A stretch of DNA of 64,000 nt. It comes from Pseudomonas sp. SLFW. Its GTDB lineage: Bacteria > Pseudomonadota > Gammaproteobacteria > Pseudomonadales > Pseudomonadaceae. Below, piece by piece: positions 46,545 through 55,100 of the stretch (its first letter is position 1; each line of letters begins with the position of its first letter). Made by a program: the position numbers and the translations under genes. The notes beneath the pieces were generated by a model, which worked only from the letters and a program-made list of their open reading frames with translations, was not told the origin of the DNA and did not search any database. The stretch lies in contig NZ_JAAAKW010000001.1 in the NCBI RefSeq assembly GCF_009905615.1, forward strand, positions 434,001 to 498,000, given 5' to 3'.

Positions 46545-47741
46545 ATGAACAACGCTTTGCAACAGCTCCAGCCTTACCCGTTCGAAAAGCTCCGCGCGCT
46601 GCTGGGTACCGTGACGCCGAACCCGGACAAGCGGCCAATCGCCCTGTCCATCGGCGAGCCGAAGCATACTTCGCCTGCGTTCGTCGCCAAGGCACTGGCC
46701 GACAACCTCGACCAGATGGCTGTTTACCCGACGACAGCGGGCATTCCAGCCCTACGCGAAGCCATCGCTCACTGGTGCGAACGCCGTTTCAGCGTTCCGC
46801 AGGGCTGGCTGGATGCGGGCAAGCACGTGCTACCGGTCAACGGCACCCGTGAGGCACTGTTCGCTTTCACCCAAACCGTGGTCAATCGCAGCGATGACGG
46901 ACTGGTCATCAGCCCGAACCCGTTCTATCAGATTTACGAAGGTGCTGCGTTCCTGGCCGGGGCCAAGCCGCATTACCTGCCGTGCCTGGTCGAACACGGC
47001 TTCAACCCCGATTTTGACGCTGTGCCTGCGGACATCTGGAAGCGTTGCCAGATCCTGTTCCTGTGCTCGCCGGGCAACCCGACTGGCGCGCTGATCCCGG
47101 TGGACACGCTGAAAAAGCTGATCGCGCTGGCCGACGAACACGACTTCGTGATCGCTGCTGACGAATGCTACAGCGAGCTGTATTTCGATGAAGACACCCC
47201 GCCGCCGGGCCTGCTGACCGCCTGCGCCGAACTCGGCCGCCAGGACTTCAAGCGTTGCGTCGTGTTCCACAGCCTGTCCAAGCGGTCGAACCTGCCGGGC
47301 CTGCGCTCGGGCTTCGTCGCCGGTGACGCCGACATCCTCAAGGACTTCCTGCTCTACCGCACCTACCACGGCTGCGCCATGCCGGTTCAGACCCAGCTTG
47401 CCAGCATCGCGGCCTGGAACGATGAAGAACACGTACGGGCTAACCGCAACCTGTACCGCGAGAAGTACGATGCGGTGCTGGAAATCCTGTCCCCGGTGAT
47501 GGACGTGCAGCGCCCGGATGGCAGTTTCTACCTATGGCCAAACGTCGGCGGCGACGACGCGCAATTCTGCCGTGACCTGTTCGAAGCCGAACACGTGACG
47601 GTGGTACCGGGCTCTTATCTGTCGCGGGATGTGGACGGGTTCAACCCCGGCGCAGGCCGTGTGCGCATGGCACTGGTCGCGCCGTTGGCTGAGTGCGTCG
47701 AGGCAGCTGAGCGGATTCGCGATTTCGTGACGCGCCGCTGA
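46545..47741 (+). CDS. dapC: Succinyldiaminopimelate aminotransferase
   Basis: A 398-residue class I aminotransferase. The PLP lysine is K246 in SLSKRSNLPGLRSGF, with NPxxPTG-type CSPGNPTGAL and AADECYSELYF upstream. DapC makes N-succinyl-LL-diaminopimelate from the keto acid and glutamate. The assignment over other aminotransferases rests on the typical glnD-dapC-dapD context. The ATG at 46545 is used rather than a TTG two codons earlier. Confidence 0.92.
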   Translation: MNNALQQLQPYPFEKLRALLGTVTPNPDKRPIALSIGEPKHTSPAFVAKALADNLDQMAVYPTTAGIPALREAIAHWCERRFSVPQGWLDAGKHVLPVNGTREALFAFTQTVVNRSDDGLVISPNPFYQIYEGAAFLAGAKPHYLPCLVEHGFNPDFDAVPADIWKRCQILFLCSPGNPTGALIPVDTLKKLIALADEHDFVIAADECYSELYFDEDTPPPGLLTACAELGRQDFKRCVVFHSLSKRSNLPGLRSGFVAGDADILKDFLLYRTYHGCAMPVQTQLASIAAWNDEEHVRANRNLYREKYDAVLEILSPVMDVQRPDGSFYLWPNVGGDDAQFCRDLFEAEHVTVVPGSYLSRDVDGFNPGAGRVRMALVAPLAECVEAAERIRDFVTRR

Positions 47742-47991
47742 TCGCCGTGCTGTGACGTCAATGAAGGTCGGCGGGACATCTGGCTGACCTTTTGATCGGT
47801 GCCGCCCGCAATGCGGCATCGAAGTGCCATATATTTCGTTTACGCTGACGCCTCCAATCAGCGCGTTGCGAGTGTCCACAGAAAAATACCCGTCGAAACA
47901 CACAAAGCCTCGCCAAGCCGCGCCCAACCGGTGTGTACGTGGCATAATCCGTCACCGTTTTTTTCAATCGTCCCAAAGAGGGGGCAAGCTC
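47742..47991. other. dapC-to-ArsC-like intergenic region
   Basis: 250 bases without a gene. A 10-bp imperfect inverted repeat (TCGGTGCCGC 47796-47805 / GCGGCATCGA 47813-47822) may terminate dapC. A CATAAT -10-like hexamer at 47943-47948 with an upstream TG could drive the next gene. Confidence 0.4.
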
Positions 47992-48348
47992 ATGGCTGAC
48001 AAACAGTTGCACCTGTACGGGATCAAGGCCTGCGACACCATGAAAAAGGCGCGCACCTGGCTCGATGAAAAATCGGTGAACTACGATTTCCACGACTACA
48101 AGACGCTGGGCATCGACCGTGATCACCTGACTCAGTGGTGCAACGAGCACGGCTGGCAGACGGTGTTGAATCGCGCCGGCACGACCTTTCGCAAACTGGA
48201 CGACTCGCAAAAAGCCGACATCGACCAGAACAAGGCGATCGAACTGATGCTCGCGCAACCGTCGATGATCAAACGCCCGGTGCTCGATCTTGGCGACAAG
48301 ACCCTGATTGGCTTCAAACCCGAACTGTACGCAGCGGCTATCGCCTGA
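47992..48348 (+). CDS. ArsC/Spx-like thioredoxin-fold protein (YffB type)
   Basis: A 118-residue ArsC-family protein. A single N-terminal cysteine, Cys14, lies in LYGIKACDTMKKAR, and the family C-terminal KRPVLDLGDKTLIGFKP region is present. Members include arsenate reductases and YffB-like proteins of unknown role. There are no arsenic genes nearby; it sits directly before dapD, so arsenic resistance is unlikely. The ATG at 47992 follows AGAGGGGG by about 7 bases. Confidence 0.9.
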   Translation: MADKQLHLYGIKACDTMKKARTWLDEKSVNYDFHDYKTLGIDRDHLTQWCNEHGWQTVLNRAGTTFRKLDDSQKADIDQNKAIELMLAQPSMIKRPVLDLGDKTLIGFKPELYAAAIA

Positions 48349-48378
48349 TTGAGATAGCCCCACATTAGAGGTATCCCC

Positions 48379-49413
48379 ATGTCCACTTCCCTGTTCAGCC
48401 TGGCCTTCGGCGTCGGCACTCAAAATCGTCAAGGCACCTGGCTGGAAGTCTTCTACGCCCTGCCTCTGCTCAACCCGTCGGCTGAAATCGTTGCCGCCGT
48501 GGCGCCAATCCTGGGTTACACCGGTGGCAATCAGGCCATCGCTTTCAACACCGATCTGGCCTCCAAGCTGGCGGATGCGCTGAAATCGGTCGACGCCGCT
48601 CAAGCCGCGCTGCTGACCCGTCTGGCCGAGAGCCACAAGCCGCTGGTCGCCACGGTACTGGCTGAAGACGCCGCACTGACTTCCACGCCTGAGGCTTACC
48701 TCAAGCTGCACCTGCTGTCCCATCGTCTGGTCAAGCCACACGGCCTGAGCCTGGCAGGCGTGTTCCCGCTGCTGCCGAACGTAGCGTGGACCAGCCAGGG
48801 CGCCATCGACCTGGGCGAACTGCCCCAGCGTCAACTGGAAGCCCGTCTGAAAGGCGAGTTGCTGGAAGTGTTCTCCGTCGACAAATTCCCGAAAATGACC
48901 GACTACGTCGTGCCGGCTGGCGTGCGCATCGCTGACACCGCACGCGTGCGTCTGGGGGCTTACATCGGCGAAGGCACCACCGTGATGCACGAAGGCTTCG
49001 TCAACTTCAACGGCGGCACCGAAGGCCCGGGCATGATCGAAGGCCGTGTGTCGGCTGGCGTATTCGTCGGCAAGGGTTCGGACCTGGGCGGAGGTTGCTC
49101 CACCATGGGCACCCTGTCCGGTGGCGGCAACATCATCATCAAGGTCGGTGAAGGCTGCCTGATCGGCGCCAACGCCGGTATCGGCATTCCGCTGGGCGAC
49201 CGCAACACCGTGGAAGCCGGTCTTTACATCACCGCGGGCACCAAGGTCGCGTTGCTGGATGAGAAAAACGAGCTGGTCAAGGTTCTCAAGGCCCGTGACC
49301 TGGCGGGTCAACCTGATCTGCTGTTCCGTCGCAACTCGCAAACCGGCGCCGTGGAATGCAAATCCCACAAGTCGGCCATCGAGCTGAACGAAGCGCTGCA
49401 CGCTCACAACTGA
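48379..49413 (+). CDS. dapD: 2,3,4,5-tetrahydropyridine-2,6-dicarboxylate N-succinyltransferase
   Basis: A 344-residue DapD of the long Pseudomonas/actinobacterial type. It succinylates tetrahydrodipicolinate in the lysine and meso-diaminopimelate pathway. The C-terminal half is a hexapeptide-repeat left-handed beta helix (VRLGAYIGEGTTVMHEGFVN, GRVSAGVFVGKGSDLGGG). Ribosome site AGAGG precedes the ATG. dapC and dapE in the same window supply later steps of the same pathway. Confidence 0.95.
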   Translation: MSTSLFSLAFGVGTQNRQGTWLEVFYALPLLNPSAEIVAAVAPILGYTGGNQAIAFNTDLASKLADALKSVDAAQAALLTRLAESHKPLVATVLAEDAALTSTPEAYLKLHLLSHRLVKPHGLSLAGVFPLLPNVAWTSQGAIDLGELPQRQLEARLKGELLEVFSVDKFPKMTDYVVPAGVRIADTARVRLGAYIGEGTTVMHEGFVNFNGGTEGPGMIEGRVSAGVFVGKGSDLGGGCSTMGTLSGGGNIIIKVGEGCLIGANAGIGIPLGDRNTVEAGLYITAGTKVALLDEKNELVKVLKARDLAGQPDLLFRRNSQTGAVECKSHKSAIELNEALHAHN

Positions 49414-49430
49414 TCGACTGTGCAAGCGCT

Positions 49431-49510
49431 TTCATTCGCGATCCGGTATGTCTGACGACCCAACGCCGTCGTCTGACATACTCTTTCGCGAATGAATTCG
49501 CTCCTACAGG
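49431..49510. repeat. REP-type palindrome after dapD
   Basis: TTCATTCGCG (49431-49440) pairs with CGCGAATGAA (49488-49497), and an inner stem TATGTCTGACGAC / GTCGTCTGACATA has one mismatch. The core GAATTCGCTCCTACAGG matches REP arms seen at 51217 and 57650 in this window. Confidence 0.75.
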
Positions 49511-49527
49511 ACAGAGAGCCAATTCCC

Positions 49528-50733
49528 ATGTCCCTCATTTCTCCCTGGCGCGCTGACTTTCCTGCTCTCGACGCCCTCGAACGGCAAGGCCAGACCTATC
49601 TGGACAGCGCCGCCACCGCACAGAAGCCCCAAGCCCTGATCGACGCGCTGGCCCATTACTACGCCAATGGAGCGGCCAACGTGCACCGTGCGCAGCACCT
49701 TCCGGGCGCGATGGCGACTCAGGCATTCGAGGACACCCGCCGCAAGGCTGCCGAATGGCTGAACGTCGGTTCATCCGGGCACATCGTGTTCACCCACGGC
49801 GCCACCTCAGCGTTCAACCTGCTGGCGTATGGGCTCGAACATCTGTTTCAGCCGGGCGATGAACTCGTCATCAGTGCGCTGGAACACCACGCCAATCTCT
49901 TACCGTGGCAGCAGTTGGCGAAACGCCGAGACCTGAAACTGATCGTGCTGCCACTGACCGCTCAGGGCGTGATCGACCTCGACGCCGCTGCCTCGTTGAT
50001 CAATACCCGCACGCGGTTGCTCGCCGTCAGCCAGCTCTCCAATGTGCTGGGAACCTGGCAGCCTGTGGCCGAACTGGTCGCACTGGCCAAGGCGCAGGGT
50101 GCGCTGACGGTCATCGACGGCGCTCAAGGGGTCGTGCACGGTCGTCACGATGTCCAGGCGCTGAACTGTGACTTTTATGTGTTTTCCAGCCACAAGCTGT
50201 ATGGCCCGGACGGCGTCGGTGTGCTGTTTGGCCAGCATCAGGCCTTGGCGCAATTGCAGCATTGGCAGTTTGGCGGCGAGATGGTGCTGCAAGCGGGCTA
50301 TCAGGATGCAACGTTCCGCCCGGCTCCCTTAGGGTTTGAAGCGGGTACGCCACCGATTTCCGGCATCATCGGGTTGGGCGCCACTCTCGATTATTTGAAC
50401 GATGTCAATCAGGTCGCTGCGGCTGAACACGAAGCCCGTCTGCACGAACTGCTGCGCGCCGGACTGATGTTGCGCGAAGGTGTTCGGCTGGTAGGCAATC
50501 CACACGTGGCGTTGGTCAGCTTCGTGGTCGAGGGCGTGCACAACGCCGACCTCGCGCATCTGCTGACCGAGCAAGGCATCGCGGTGCGTGCAGGCCATCA
50601 TTGTGCGATCCCGCTGATCAGCAGCCTTGGCCTGTCAGGCGCGATTCGCGTGTCGCTGGCGCTGTACAACGACTCCGAGGACTTGGAGCGTTTCTTCAAC
50701 GCGCTGGATCAGGCGCTGGAGGTGTTGCGATGA
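49528..50733 (+). CDS. csdA: Cysteine desulfurase (SufS/CsdA type)
   Basis: A 401-residue group II cysteine desulfurase. It takes sulfur from L-cysteine as a Cys persulfide. The PLP lysine is K223 in SSHKLYGPDG and the reactive Cys is C359 in RAGHHCAIPL. It is translationally coupled to a SufE-like acceptor gene (four-base overlap), as in the CsdA-CsdE pair of E. coli. The tcdA homologue close by fits that system, in which CsdL/TcdA is the partner. The start ATG at 49528 follows AGAGAG. Confidence 0.94.
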   Translation: MSLISPWRADFPALDALERQGQTYLDSAATAQKPQALIDALAHYYANGAANVHRAQHLPGAMATQAFEDTRRKAAEWLNVGSSGHIVFTHGATSAFNLLAYGLEHLFQPGDELVISALEHHANLLPWQQLAKRRDLKLIVLPLTAQGVIDLDAAASLINTRTRLLAVSQLSNVLGTWQPVAELVALAKAQGALTVIDGAQGVVHGRHDVQALNCDFYVFSSHKLYGPDGVGVLFGQHQALAQLQHWQFGGEMVLQAGYQDATFRPAPLGFEAGTPPISGIIGLGATLDYLNDVNQVAAAEHEARLHELLRAGLMLREGVRLVGNPHVALVSFVVEGVHNADLAHLLTEQGIAVRAGHHCAIPLISSLGLSGAIRVSLALYNDSEDLERFFNALDQALEVLR

Positions 50734-51134
50734 ACCTGCCCGAAGACGCGCAAACGGCACTGAACACCTTCAACGGCTCATTGAGCTGGGAGCAACGCGC
50801 TCGCCTGCTGATGCAATGGGGTGAGCGTCTGCCCCTTCTGGCTGACAACGAGAAAACCGACGAACGCCTGGTCGATGGTTGCGAGAGCAAGGTCTGGCTG
50901 CTGGGCGAGGTGATCGACGGTCACTGGCAGTTTCGCGCGGCCAGCGATGCCCGGTTGATTCGCGGGTTGGTGGCGTTGCTGCTCGCACGGGTCAATGGGT
51001 TGTCGGCGGTCGAATTGCAGCACGTCGACTTGAACGACTGGTTCAATCACCTGGGCTTGAGCCGCCAGCTCTCCCCTTCGCGCAGCAATGGGCTGAATGC
51101 CGTGTTGCAGAAGATGCGGCGGTTGGCGGGCTGA
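50730..51134 (+). CDS. csdE: SufE/CsdE-family sulfur acceptor
   Basis: A 134-residue SufE-fold protein that receives sulfur from the partner desulfurase. The acceptor cysteine is C51 in LVDGCESKVWLLG. The ATG overlaps the csdA stop (ATGA). The choice of CsdE rather than SufE rests on the nearby tcdA and the absence of sufBCD here. Confidence 0.93.
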   Translation: MNLPEDAQTALNTFNGSLSWEQRARLLMQWGERLPLLADNEKTDERLVDGCESKVWLLGEVIDGHWQFRAASDARLIRGLVALLLARVNGLSAVELQHVDLNDWFNHLGLSRQLSPSRSNGLNAVLQKMRRLAG

Positions 51135-51141
51135 ATACGAC

Positions 51142-51248
51142 GCCGCCCCTGTGGGAGCGAATTCATTCGCGAGAAGCGGGTTCAGGCGACAGATATCTAT
51201 CGTCAGAAATGGCCTTTCGCGAATGAATTCGCTCCCACAGGGGTGGCG
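51142..51248. repeat. Inverted pair of REP elements between csdE and tcdA
   Basis: GCCGCCCCTGTGGGAGCGAA and onward to 51172 is repeated inverted at 51217-51248. The arms are over 25 bp and nearly perfect, and an inner AGATATCT lies between. They sit between convergent genes and may end both transcripts. Confidence 0.85.
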
Positions 51249-51277
51249 GCGTTGCGACAAACAGATGCCATGGGCAA

Positions 51278-52102
51278 TCAGGACTGCGCCGCTTCCTTCG
51301 CCTTGGCCCGCTCCGATGGGCGACGCATGCCCGCCACGATTTTCTCCACTGCCTTGGTGGCCGCCACCATGCCAAACGTCGCGGTGACCATCATCACTGC
51401 GCCGAACCCGCCTGCGCAGTCGAGTTTCACGCCATCGCCCACAAAGCTCTTCTGCAAACAGATGCTCCCGTCCGGTTTCGGGTAGCGCAGTTGCTCGGTG
51501 GAGAACACGCACGGCACGCTGTAATGACGGGTCACGGTGCGGGAAAAGCCGTAGTCGCGGCGCAGGGTCGATCGCACTTTCGAGGCGAGCGGGTCGTTGT
51601 AGGTGCGGTTGAGGTCGCAGACCTGGATCAATGTCGGGTCAATCTGCCCGCCTGCGCCGCCAGTGGTGATGATCTGGATCTTGCGACGCTTGCACCAGGC
51701 AATCAGCGCGGCCTTGGCGTTGACGCTGTCGATGCAGTCCAGCACGCAGTCGATGTCGGGCGTGATGTATTCGGCCATGGTCTCGCGGGTGACGAAGTCG
51801 GCCACGGCATGCACCACGCAATCAGGGTTGATCTCACGGATGCGGTCGGCCATGACATCGACTTTGGAACGACCGATGGTGCTGCTCAGGGCATGGAGCT
51901 GACGGTTGCTGTTGCTGACGCAGACGTCGTCCAGATCGAACAGCGAAATTTCGCCCACACCACAACGGGCCATGGCTTCCGCCGCCCAGGAACCCACGCC
52001 GCCAATGCCGACCACCGCCACATGGGCCGCGCGCAAACGCTCAAGGCCTTCAATGCCGTAGAGACGGGCGACGCCAGCAAACCGCGGATCTTCTGTGCTC
52101 AT
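51278..52102 (-). CDS. tcdA: tRNA threonylcarbamoyladenosine dehydratase (CsdL)
   Basis: A 274-residue E1-like ThiF-fold enzyme that cyclises t6A37 in tRNA to ct6A using ATP. The nucleotide site is VVGIGGVGSWAAEAMARCG. It receives support from the CsdA-CsdE sulfur relay in E. coli; those genes are just downstream and convergent here. The start is taken at MSTEDPRFAGVARLYG (52102); no strong Shine-Dalgarno is visible. Confidence 0.95.
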   Translation of the reverse strand: MSTEDPRFAGVARLYGIEGLERLRAAHVAVVGIGGVGSWAAEAMARCGVGEISLFDLDDVCVSNSNRQLHALSSTIGRSKVDVMADRIREINPDCVVHAVADFVTRETMAEYITPDIDCVLDCIDSVNAKAALIAWCKRRKIQIITTGGAGGQIDPTLIQVCDLNRTYNDPLASKVRSTLRRDYGFSRTVTRHYSVPCVFSTEQLRYPKPDGSICLQKSFVGDGVKLDCAGGFGAVMMVTATFGMVAATKAVEKIVAGMRRPSERAKAKEAAQS

Positions 52103-52129
52103 GACCAATACCCCAAAAAACCGGCGCGC

Positions 52130-52135
52130 ATTATA
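52130..52135 (-). promoter_or_regulatory. Consensus -10 of the tcdA promoter
   Basis: The minus strand reads TATAAT exactly, 28 bases before the tcdA start. The -35 is weak. It would give a leader of about 20 bases without a clear ribosome site. Confidence 0.6.
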
Positions 52136-52412
52136 GGCCGTGCGTGAAATTGGGACAGCTGTTTGGTGGGGGTGTTTGGTCTGAAAAGGGGCAATCGCCC
52201 CCCTGAGTCCAACGCAATCCCGAGGGTTGAACATCAACCTGTGGGAGCACCACCGTCACAAGCCGCCCAGCGACAAAGGCTTCGCCTACACATGATGACG
52301 ACAAGGCCTACATTTTTTTCAGAATAGAACTTCAACCTTCGTCAGCTGCCAAAGCTCTCGCTGGCTGACGTCTCAGCCTCCCCCTGTTCCCCCTTTGGAA
52401 CCTGAAGTCGCT
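52136..52412. other. Divergent region between tcdA and the NdvB-like gene
   Basis: No gene is seen. It contains a half REP core CTGTGGGAGCA at 52239-52249, a small hairpin GGGGC-AATC-GCCCC near 52188-52201, and an inverted repeat GTCAGC (52341-52346) / GCTGAC (52364-52369) about 45 bases before the ndvB-like start. The last could be a regulatory site. Confidence 0.4.
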
Positions 52413-55001
52413 ATGCCATCCCGCAAATTTGGACTCAACCTGGTAGTCGTCGTGGCGATCGCCGCGCTGTTCACGGGTTTCTGGGCATTGATCAACCGCC
52501 CTGTGACCACACCCAACTGGCCTGAACACATCTCCGGATTCTCTTATTCCCCTTTCCGCCTGGGACAAAACCCACAGAAGGGCGTGTACCCGTCCGACGA
52601 AGAAATGCGTCAGGACCTGGAGTTGATGAGCAAATGGACTGACAGCATCCGCATCTATTCGGTGGACGGCCCTCAGCAGGACATTCCCAAACTGGCCGAG
52701 GAATTTGGCCTGCGCGTGACACTGGGCATCTGGATCAGCCCCGATCTTGAACGCAATGAGCGGGAGATCACCACCGCCATCCAGTTGGCCAACAGTACCC
52801 GCAGTGTCGTGCGGGTCGTGGTCGGCAACGAAGCGCTGTATCGCGAGGAGATCAAGCCGAAAGACCTGATGGCGATCCTCGACCGCGTGCGTGCCGCCGT
52901 GAAGGTGCCGGTGACCACCTCCGAGCAGTGGCACATCTGGGAGAAATACCCGGAGCTGGCCAAACACGTGGACCTGATCGCTGCGCACATCCTGCCATAC
53001 TGGGAATACATCCCGGTGGACAAGGCCGGGCAGTACGTTCTGGATCGCGCCCGTGAACTCAAACACATGTTCCCGAAAAAGCCGCTGCTGCTGTCTGAAG
53101 TGGGCTGGCCCAGCAACGGCCACATGCGCGGCGGTGCAGACGCCAATCAGGCGGACCAGGCGATCTACCTGCGCACGCTGGTCAACAAACTGAACCGTCA
53201 AGGCTTCAAATATTTCGTCATCGAAGCGTTTGACCAGCCGTGGAAAGCCAGCGACGAAGGCTCGGTCGGCGCCTATTGGGGCGTGTACAACGCTGACCGT
53301 CAGCAGAAATTCAACTTCGAAGGCCCCGTCGTCGCGATCCCGCAATGGCGGGTGCTGGCGGTGGGCTCGGCCGTGCTGGCCATGCTGGCACTGGCGCTGC
53401 TGTTGATCGACGGCTCGGCCCTGCGCCAGCGCGGTCGCACTTTCCTGACGTTCATCGCTTTCCTGTGCGGTTCGGTGCTGGTGTGGATCGGCTACGACTA
53501 CAGCCAGCAATACAGCACCTGGTTCAGCCTGCTCGTAGGATTTCTCCTGGCATTGGGTGCATTCGGGGTGTTCATCGTGCTGCTGACCGAGGCCCACGAA
53601 CTGGCCGAGGCGGTCTGGACCCACAAGCGCCGTCGTGAATTCCTGCCCGTCCATGCGGACAAGGCCTACAGACCGAAAGTCTCGGTGCACGTGCCCTGCT
53701 ACAACGAGCCGCCGGAGATGGTCAAGCAGACGCTGAACGCGCTGGCCGCACTGGACTACCCGGATTTCGAAGTGCTGTTGATCGACAACAACACCAAGGA
53801 CCCGGCCGTCTGGGAGCCGGTGAAAGCTCACTGCGAAATGCTTGGCGAGCGCTTCAAGTTCTTCCACGTCGCGCCGCTGGCGGGCTTCAAGGGTGGCGCG
53901 CTGAATTACCTGATTCCTCACACCGCAAAAGACGCTGAAGTCATTGCCGTGATCGACTCGGACTACTGCGTTGACCGCAACTGGCTCAAGCACATGGTCC
54001 CGCACTTCGCCGACCCGAAAATCGCCGTGGTGCAGTCGCCTCAGGACTATCGCGACCAATACGAAAGCGCGTTCAAGAAGCTCTGCTACTCGGAATACAA
54101 AGGCTTCTTCCACATCGGCATGGTGACCCGCAACGACCGCGACGCGATCATCCAGCACGGCACGATGACCATGACTCGCCGCTCCGTGCTCGAAGAACTG
54201 GGCTGGGCCGACTGGTGCATCTGCGAAGACGCCGAGCTGGGCCTGCGGGTGTTCGAAAAAGGCTATTCCGCCGCGTACGCCCACCACAGCTACGGCCAGG
54301 GCCTGATGCCGGACACGTTCATCGACTTCAAGAAACAGCGCTTCCGCTGGGCGTACGGCGCGATTCAGATCATCAAGCGCCACGCCGCCAGCCTGCTGCG
54401 CGGCAAGGACACCGAGCTGACCCGTGGCCAGCGCTACCACTTCCTCGCGGGCTGGCTGCCGTGGGTCGCCGACGGCATGAACATCTTCTTCACCGTCGGC
54501 GCGCTGCTGTGGTCGGCAGCGATGATCATCGTGCCGAACCGGGTCGATCCGCCGTTGCTGATCTTCGCGATCCCGCCCTTGGCGCTATTCTTCTTCAAGG
54601 TCGGCAAGATCATCTTCCTCTACCGTCGCGCCGTGGGCGTGAACCTCAAGGATGCGTTCTACGCCGCCCTGGCGGGGCTGGCGCTGTCGCACACCATCGC
54701 CAAAGCGGTGCTCTATGGCTTCTTCACCACCAGTATTCCGTTCTTCCGCACCCCGAAAAACGCCGACAGCCATGGCCTGCTGGTGGCAATTTCCGAGGCC
54801 CGTGAAGAGCTGTTCATCATGTTGCTGCTGTGGGGCGCAGCGCTGGGCATCTGCGTGGTGCAGGGCCTGCCGAGCTATGACGTGCGTTTCTGGGTGATGA
54901 TGCTGCTGGTGCAGTCGTTGCCGTACCTGGCGGCGCTGATCATGGCGTTTCTGTCGTCGCTGCCCAAACCCAAGGCGCAAACGGAACCGGCCACGGCCTG
55001 A
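52413..55001 (+). CDS. ndvB: Membrane beta-1,3-glucan synthase, NdvB type (GH17-like plus GT2)
   Basis: An 862-residue membrane protein. After one N-terminal membrane segment, residues ~40-300 form a GH17-like domain with the acid pair E140 (VVGNEALY) and E229 (LLSEVGWPSNG). Membrane segments at ~315-395 lead to a GT2 domain with D515/D517 (VIDSDYCV), E605-D606 (WCICEDAELG) and the QxxRW motif Q642-W646. Further membrane segments close the protein. The layout matches Bradyrhizobium NdvB and P. aeruginosa NdvB, which make cyclic beta-1,3-glucans from UDP-glucose, with the GH17 part as transglycosylase. A hairpin terminator follows. Confidence 0.88.
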   Translation: MPSRKFGLNLVVVVAIAALFTGFWALINRPVTTPNWPEHISGFSYSPFRLGQNPQKGVYPSDEEMRQDLELMSKWTDSIRIYSVDGPQQDIPKLAEEFGLRVTLGIWISPDLERNEREITTAIQLANSTRSVVRVVVGNEALYREEIKPKDLMAILDRVRAAVKVPVTTSEQWHIWEKYPELAKHVDLIAAHILPYWEYIPVDKAGQYVLDRARELKHMFPKKPLLLSEVGWPSNGHMRGGADANQADQAIYLRTLVNKLNRQGFKYFVIEAFDQPWKASDEGSVGAYWGVYNADRQQKFNFEGPVVAIPQWRVLAVGSAVLAMLALALLLIDGSALRQRGRTFLTFIAFLCGSVLVWIGYDYSQQYSTWFSLLVGFLLALGAFGVFIVLLTEAHELAEAVWTHKRRREFLPVHADKAYRPKVSVHVPCYNEPPEMVKQTLNALAALDYPDFEVLLIDNNTKDPAVWEPVKAHCEMLGERFKFFHVAPLAGFKGGALNYLIPHTAKDAEVIAVIDSDYCVDRNWLKHMVPHFADPKIAVVQSPQDYRDQYESAFKKLCYSEYKGFFHIGMVTRNDRDAIIQHGTMTMTRRSVLEELGWADWCICEDAELGLRVFEKGYSAAYAHHSYGQGLMPDTFIDFKKQRFRWAYGAIQIIKRHAASLLRGKDTELTRGQRYHFLAGWLPWVADGMNIFFTVGALLWSAAMIIVPNRVDPPLLIFAIPPLALFFFKVGKIIFLYRRAVGVNLKDAFYAALAGLALSHTIAKAVLYGFFTTSIPFFRTPKNADSHGLLVAISEAREELFIMLLLWGAALGICVVQGLPSYDVRFWVMMLLVQSLPYLAALIMAFLSSLPKPKAQTEPATA

Positions 55002-55020
55002 AACAATTGAGTGCTGTACT

Positions 55021-55049
55021 AAACGGCGGCCTTCGGGTCGCCGTTTTGC
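55021..55049 (+). terminator. Terminator after the NdvB-like gene
   Basis: AAACGGCG (55021-55028) and CGCCGTTT (55039-55046) with an inner CC-TTC-GG turn form a stable stem 19 bases after the stop, followed by TTGCTTT. Confidence 0.85.
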
Positions 55050-55100
55050 TTTAAGATACCTGCCGTTTTATCGCCCTACCCTCAACTGCGCGGACCTTTC

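Noticed and set aside
47992..48348. Arsenate reductase as function of the ArsC-like gene
   Set aside because: No arsB, arsR or arsH nearby and only one conserved Cys; a YffB-like protein is the safer call.
47758..49425. 555-codon minus-strand frame
   Set aside because: It lies antisense to the ArsC-like gene and dapD.
52332..54440. 702-codon minus-strand frame
   Set aside because: It lies antisense to the NdvB-like gene, which shows intact GH17 and GT2 motifs.
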